9,698 nt of DNA from Bdellovibrio sp. ZAP7 (GTDB taxonomy: Bacteria > Bacteroidota > Bacteroidia > Flavobacteriales > Flavobacteriaceae). The stretch's first letter is position 1, and every line of letters starts with the position of its first letter. The DNA is taken from the NCBI GenBank assembly GCA_943324165.2, contig CALPKO020000026.1, forward strand, positions 1 through 9,698, written 5' to 3'. Under the pieces are notes generated by a model. The model saw only the letters and a program-made list of their open reading frames with translations. It made no database searches and was not told the DNA's origin. Shown here piece after piece: positions 7,448 through 9,698 of this stretch. The position numbers and the translations under genes are program-made.

Positions 7448-8479
7448 ATGGAAATAAATTTAATAAGCGACACAGTAACAAAGCCCTCACAAGAAATGTT
7501 AAGGTACATGTTTCAGGCCAATGTGGGCGACGATGTTTACAAACAAGATCCCACCGTAAATGAGTTAGAAGCCAAAGTAGCAAACCTTTTCGGGATGGAA
7601 GCCGCGCTGTTTTTCCCTTCAGGAACAATGGCGAATCAGACCGCTATTAAACTTCATACGCAACCTGGAGAACAATTAATTGCCGATAAATGGGCACATG
7701 TATTTAATTATGAAGGTGGAGGTGTTTCATTTAACAGCGGTGTTTCGTGCTGCCTTTTAGATGGAAATCGAGGAATGATAAATGCAGAACAAGTAACAGG
7801 AGCAATCAATGACCCTTCATTTTACCACAGTCCGATGACCAGTTTAGTTTGTGTAGAAAATACTACCAACAAAGGAGGCGGAGCGTGTTACGATTTTGAT
7901 GATTTTATAAAAATAAAAGAAGTTTGTGTTGAAAATAATTTAAAATTCCATTTGGACGGTGCAAGAATTTGGAATGCAATGGTCGTGAAAAAGGACAATC
8001 CGAAAGATTATGGGAAGGTTTTTGATACAATTTCGGTTTGTTTGTCCAAAGGATTAGGTGCACCAATTGGCTCTCTTCTTATTTCAGATGCAAAAACGAT
8101 TAACAGGGCATTGAGGGTGAGAAAGATATTTGGTGGAGGAATGCGACAAGCAGGATATTTGGCTGCAGCCGGCATTTATGCTTTGGACAATAATATAGAA
8201 AGACTTTCTGAAGACCACCGACGTGCGCAAGAGTTGGGAAATTTGCTCAAAACGTTAAATTGGGTTGAAAAAGTTGAACCTATTGAAACCAATATTTTGA
8301 TTTTTGAAGTAAAGAAAGGTTTGAACGAAAATCTCTTAATTGAAAAATTAAAAGAAAGGAATATTCACATCAGCAATATGGGACACGGGAAATTACGCAT
8401 TGTGACCCACTTGGATTATAGAGAAGTGATGCACAGTTATGTTATTGAAACTTTGCAGAGAATTGTGGTTAAATATTAA
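7448..8479 (+). CDS. ltaE: Low-specificity threonine aldolase (PLP-dependent)
   Basis: A 343-residue fold-type I pyridoxal phosphate enzyme, a normal length for the family, which splits L-threonine or allo-threonine into glycine and acetaldehyde. Signatures are ISDTVTKPS (6-14), NVGDDVYKQDPTVNELE (25-41), FFPSGTMANQTAI (55-67), H84 in WAHVFNYEGGG (82-92), ENTTNKGGG (137-145), LDGARIWNA with D170 and R173 (169-177), and the PLP lysine K201 in SVCLSKGLGAPIGS (196-209). A longer frame opens at 7325, but its extra 41 residues run antisense over the prfB frameshift region and across the likely promoter, so the ATG at 7448, where family homology begins, is preferred. The polyproline lipoprotein gene follows after 59 bases and may share its transcript. 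L-allo-threonine specificity cannot be judged. Confidence 0.93.
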   Translation: MEINLISDTVTKPSQEMLRYMFQANVGDDVYKQDPTVNELEAKVANLFGMEAALFFPSGTMANQTAIKLHTQPGEQLIADKWAHVFNYEGGGVSFNSGVSCCLLDGNRGMINAEQVTGAINDPSFYHSPMTSLVCVENTTNKGGGACYDFDDFIKIKEVCVENNLKFHLDGARIWNAMVVKKDNPKDYGKVFDTISVCLSKGLGAPIGSLLISDAKTINRALRVRKIFGGGMRQAGYLAAAGIYALDNNIERLSEDHRRAQELGNLLKTLNWVEKVEPIETNILIFEVKKGLNENLLIEKLKERNIHISNMGHGKLRIVTHLDYREVMHSYVIETLQRIVVKY

Positions 8480-8491
8480 AACTAAACAATA

Positions 8492-8521
8492 AATACATAA
8501 TGTTTTCGTTTTAAATGTATT
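8492..8521. repeat. A/T-rich inverted repeat between aldolase and lipoprotein genes
   Basis: AATACAT (8492-8498) and ATGTATT (8515-8521) form a perfect 7-bp inverted repeat with a 16-base loop. The stem is nearly all A-T and no T-run follows, so it is not a convincing terminator. It could be an operator before the lipoprotein gene or chance. Confidence 0.35.
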
Positions 8522-8538
8522 AACCAAAAATTATTCAA

Positions 8539-8754
8539 ATGAAAAAAATCACTTTGACGTTAGTTTTTTTGTCAATTTTGACATTTGTTTCGTGCAAGAA
8601 CAAAGAGGAAATGGCTCCGCCGCCAACTCCGCCGCCACCAACGGAAATTATTGCACCACCGCCACCGCCTCCGCCCCCACCAACGGAAAATGTTGCGCCG
8701 CCTCCACCACCGCCTCCGCCGCCAATTGTTCCTAAAAAGAAACGTTCTTATTAA
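8539..8754 (+). CDS. Small polyproline lipoprotein
   Basis: A 71-residue predicted lipoprotein. A signal peptide of 18 residues (MKK then a hydrophobic core) ends at a lipobox, FVS|C with the lipidated cysteine at C19. The residues after it are KNKEE; the KEE at 22-24 fits the K-(D/E)2 lipoprotein export signal described for Bacteroidetes, so the protein may be carried to the cell surface. The mature part is about half proline: PPPTPPPP (27-34), then two runs of nine prolines (40-48, 54-62) separated by TENVA, and the first preceded by TEIIA. It ends in a basic tail, IVPKKKRSY. No enzymatic domain fits in it; it is probably an extended rod, spacer or wall-contact peptide. Nine-proline runs should make translation strongly dependent on elongation factor P. 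It follows the aldolase gene and is closed by a strong terminator. Confidence 0.85.
   Translation: MKKITLTLVFLSILTFVSCKNKEEMAPPPTPPPPTEIIAPPPPPPPPPTENVAPPPPPPPPPIVPKKKRSY
8617..8727 (+). repeat. Proline-codon tandem repeat inside the lipoprotein gene
   Basis: A C-rich tract of CCN codons, the most G+C-rich stretch in the window. The nine-proline arrays are at 8656-8682 and 8698-8724, each following a related linker (ACGGAAATTATTGCA; ACGGAAAATGTTGCG). The repeated unit is Thr-Glu-x-x-Ala-(Pro)9. Codons are mixed CCA, CCG, CCT and CCC, so the array is old or selected at protein level rather than a fresh slippage product. Confidence 0.85.
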
Positions 8755-8780
8755 AAAATAAAATCTTAATTTAAAGTTAT

Positions 8781-8815
8781 AATGCCAACCTAATTTTTTT
8801 ATGTTGGCATTTTTT
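8781..8815 (+). terminator. Intrinsic terminator after the lipoprotein gene
   Basis: A perfect 9-bp stem, AATGCCAAC (8781-8789) pairing with GTTGGCATT (8803-8811), with a 13-base loop and a run of Ts at 8810-8815. It lies 27 bases after the lipoprotein stop codon and should end the aldolase-lipoprotein transcript, insulating the secreted-protein gene downstream. Confidence 0.85.
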
Positions 8816-8868
8816 AATTTTATTTAGACATTATTTCGGAAATCTAAAAAAAACTCTAAACCACCAAA

Positions 8869-9411
8869 ATGCTTTACAATTTAAAATGCTTGCTTATTTT
8901 TTACTTCTTTACTTTAGGCATTAGCGCTCAAGAAACGCTAAAATTCAAAAATAAAGTATATGATGCTTCATCGATTTGGAATTTTTATTGCGACGAATAT
9001 GCATATTCATCAAAGTTAAAAGTTCAAATTGCAAAAGCAGAAAATAGTGCGATTTTGAAATTGTCGATTGACACAAGCAACGAAAATCTTTATATTGGCA
9101 ACAAGATTTTGATTGTATTGAACGATGGAAATTTAATTTATTGTGCTGATAAAAACATTCGCGAAGGTTTAAGTAAAGAAAAAGCAACTTATTATTTTTT
9201 GACCAATTTCGAAATTAATCAACTAAAAAAATCAGACATTGATAATATTAGATTCCAAATTATTGGGAACGAATCGAAATTCAGCAGCAAAACAGGTTAT
9301 TTTTCAGCTACTAAAAAACAAGCTTTTGAAGAAAATGAAAATAAGATTGATATCGTAAAAACTTCTTTAGATGTAAAATCACTTTTTAAAACTCCAACTA
9401 AAATAAAATAA
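8869..9411 (+). CDS. Secreted protein of unknown function
   Basis: A 180-residue protein with a signal peptide: a basic, hydrophobic N-terminus ends at GISA|QE, predicted cleavage after A20, and an Ala-Gln junction is common in Bacteroidetes exports. There is no lipobox cysteine, so it should be periplasmic or outside the cell. The mature 160 residues contain strand-like segments (KLKVQIAKA, SAILKLSID, KILIVLNDGNLIYC) that suggest a beta-rich domain to about residue 130, then a polar, lysine-rich tail that is probably disordered. Two mature cysteines (C41 and about C87) could form a disulfide. I do not recognise the family. It follows the terminator at 8781-8815 and so needs its own promoter, but no clear TAnnTTTG box is present in the 53-base gap. 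Confidence 0.75.
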   Translation: MLYNLKCLLIFYFFTLGISAQETLKFKNKVYDASSIWNFYCDEYAYSSKLKVQIAKAENSAILKLSIDTSNENLYIGNKILIVLNDGNLIYCADKNIREGLSKEKATYYFLTNFEINQLKKSDIDNIRFQIIGNESKFSSKTGYFSATKKQAFEENENKIDIVKTSLDVKSLFKTPTKIK

Positions 9412-9431
9412 TTCTAACTTAATTTTCTATC

Positions 9432-9501
9432 AATTACACGTTTCATATCAACTTGAATAAAGGTTTTCATTTAAAAATAAAATTACATGTTTCAGAAGAA
9501 C
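9432..9501. repeat. Imperfect 21-bp direct repeat in the gap before the acyl-CoA ligase gene
   Basis: Positions 9432-9452 and 9481-9501 are alike in 17 of 21 bases, with AATTACA at the start, GTTTCA in the middle and AAC at the end. Copies start 49 bases apart and lie upstream of the probable promoter at 9524-9553. Paired activator or repressor sites are one explanation; chance in A/T-rich DNA is another. Confidence 0.4.
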
Positions 9502-9523
9502 TAAATTAAAATTCAACTAAAAA

Positions 9524-9553
9524 TTGTAAGACTGTTAATAATTAATTAATTTG
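9524..9553 (+). promoter_or_regulatory. Putative promoter of the acyl-CoA ligase gene
   Basis: A TTG at 9524-9526 is followed after 19 bases by TTAATTTG at 9546-9553, one mismatch from TAnnTTTG. The spacing is ideal for a Bacteroidetes promoter and the start codon lies 22 bases downstream of the box. Confidence 0.45.
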
Positions 9554-9574
9554 CATAAAATTAATACCAACAAA

Positions 9575-9698
9575 ATGACCAAAATAACCAGACTATTTGA
9601 TTTTCCCTATCATCAGTTAGAAAAATACAACATTGAAGATGCGTTAGTAACTAAGCAAAATAATGTTTGGGTAAAAACCTCTACAAAAGAATATATTG
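9575..9698 (+). CDS. Long-chain fatty acid-CoA ligase (AMP-binding), N-terminal fragment
   Basis: Only the first 41 codons are in the window; the reading frame is open to the edge. The sequence MTKITRLFDFPYHQLEKY, then ALVTKQNNVWVKTSTKEYI, matches my memory of the N-terminus of Bacteroidetes long-chain acyl-CoA synthetases, in which LFDFPYYQ and a Trp followed by ST..EYI are usual. These cytoplasmic enzymes activate fatty acids with ATP and CoA. The AMP-binding motifs lie beyond the edge, so the assignment rests on the N-terminal pattern only. The ATG follows an A-rich CCAACAAA sequence without a Shine-Dalgarno motif, as for the other genes here. Confidence 0.75.
   Translation, partial: MTKITRLFDFPYHQLEKYNIEDALVTKQNNVWVKTSTKEYI

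Noticed and set aside
8945..9187. Minus-strand open frame of 80 codons
   Set aside because: Antisense to the secreted-protein gene, which has a good signal peptide; no family features.

Overview
The window looks like chromosomal DNA of a Flavobacterium-type member of the Bacteroidetes. The evidence is high A+T content, matches to the Bacteroidetes -7 promoter box (TAnnTTTG) before several genes, no Shine-Dalgarno sequence before any start codon, lipoprotein and secretion signals of Bacteroidetes type, and gene families typical of that group. I see no rRNA, tRNA, CRISPR array, insertion sequence or phage gene. The content is mostly core or lineage-conserved.

Left block (1-5571, all on the minus strand, read right to left): a GT39/ArnT-like membrane glycosyltransferase, a DPM1-like GT2 glycosyltransferase, a BatA-type membrane protein with a von Willebrand A fold, and a dihydroorotase-family protein that runs off the left edge. 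Gaps are 53 and 75 bases, and the last pair overlaps by 4 bases, so this is probably one transcription unit led by a promoter near 5603-5610. The GT2 and GT39 enzymes form a plausible pair: one charges a polyprenyl phosphate with a sugar, the other transfers that sugar outside the cytoplasm. The dihydroorotase-like protein has lost the HxH metal-binding motif and is probably a non-catalytic homologue.

Middle block (5572-7447): a 307-base intergenic region, a small acidic protein of unknown function on the plus strand, and prfB (release factor 2) on the minus strand. These two genes end tail to tail with a 4-base overlap. prfB is complete only if read through the classical +1 programmed frameshift (AGGAGG, 3 bases, CTT TGA C) at 7333-7348; a plain ORF call misses its first 55 residues.

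Right block (7448-9698, plus strand): a low-specificity threonine aldolase sharing a 48-base divergent promoter region with prfB; a tiny lipoprotein with two runs of nine prolines and a surface-export-like signal, followed by a clear intrinsic terminator; a secreted protein of unknown function; and the first 41 codons of what looks like a long-chain fatty acid-CoA ligase.

No clearly new multi-gene system is visible. The items most worth a second look are the RF2 frameshift signal in an organism that does not use Shine-Dalgarno initiation, the polyproline lipoprotein, and the apparently inactive dihydroorotase encoded with a BatA protein.
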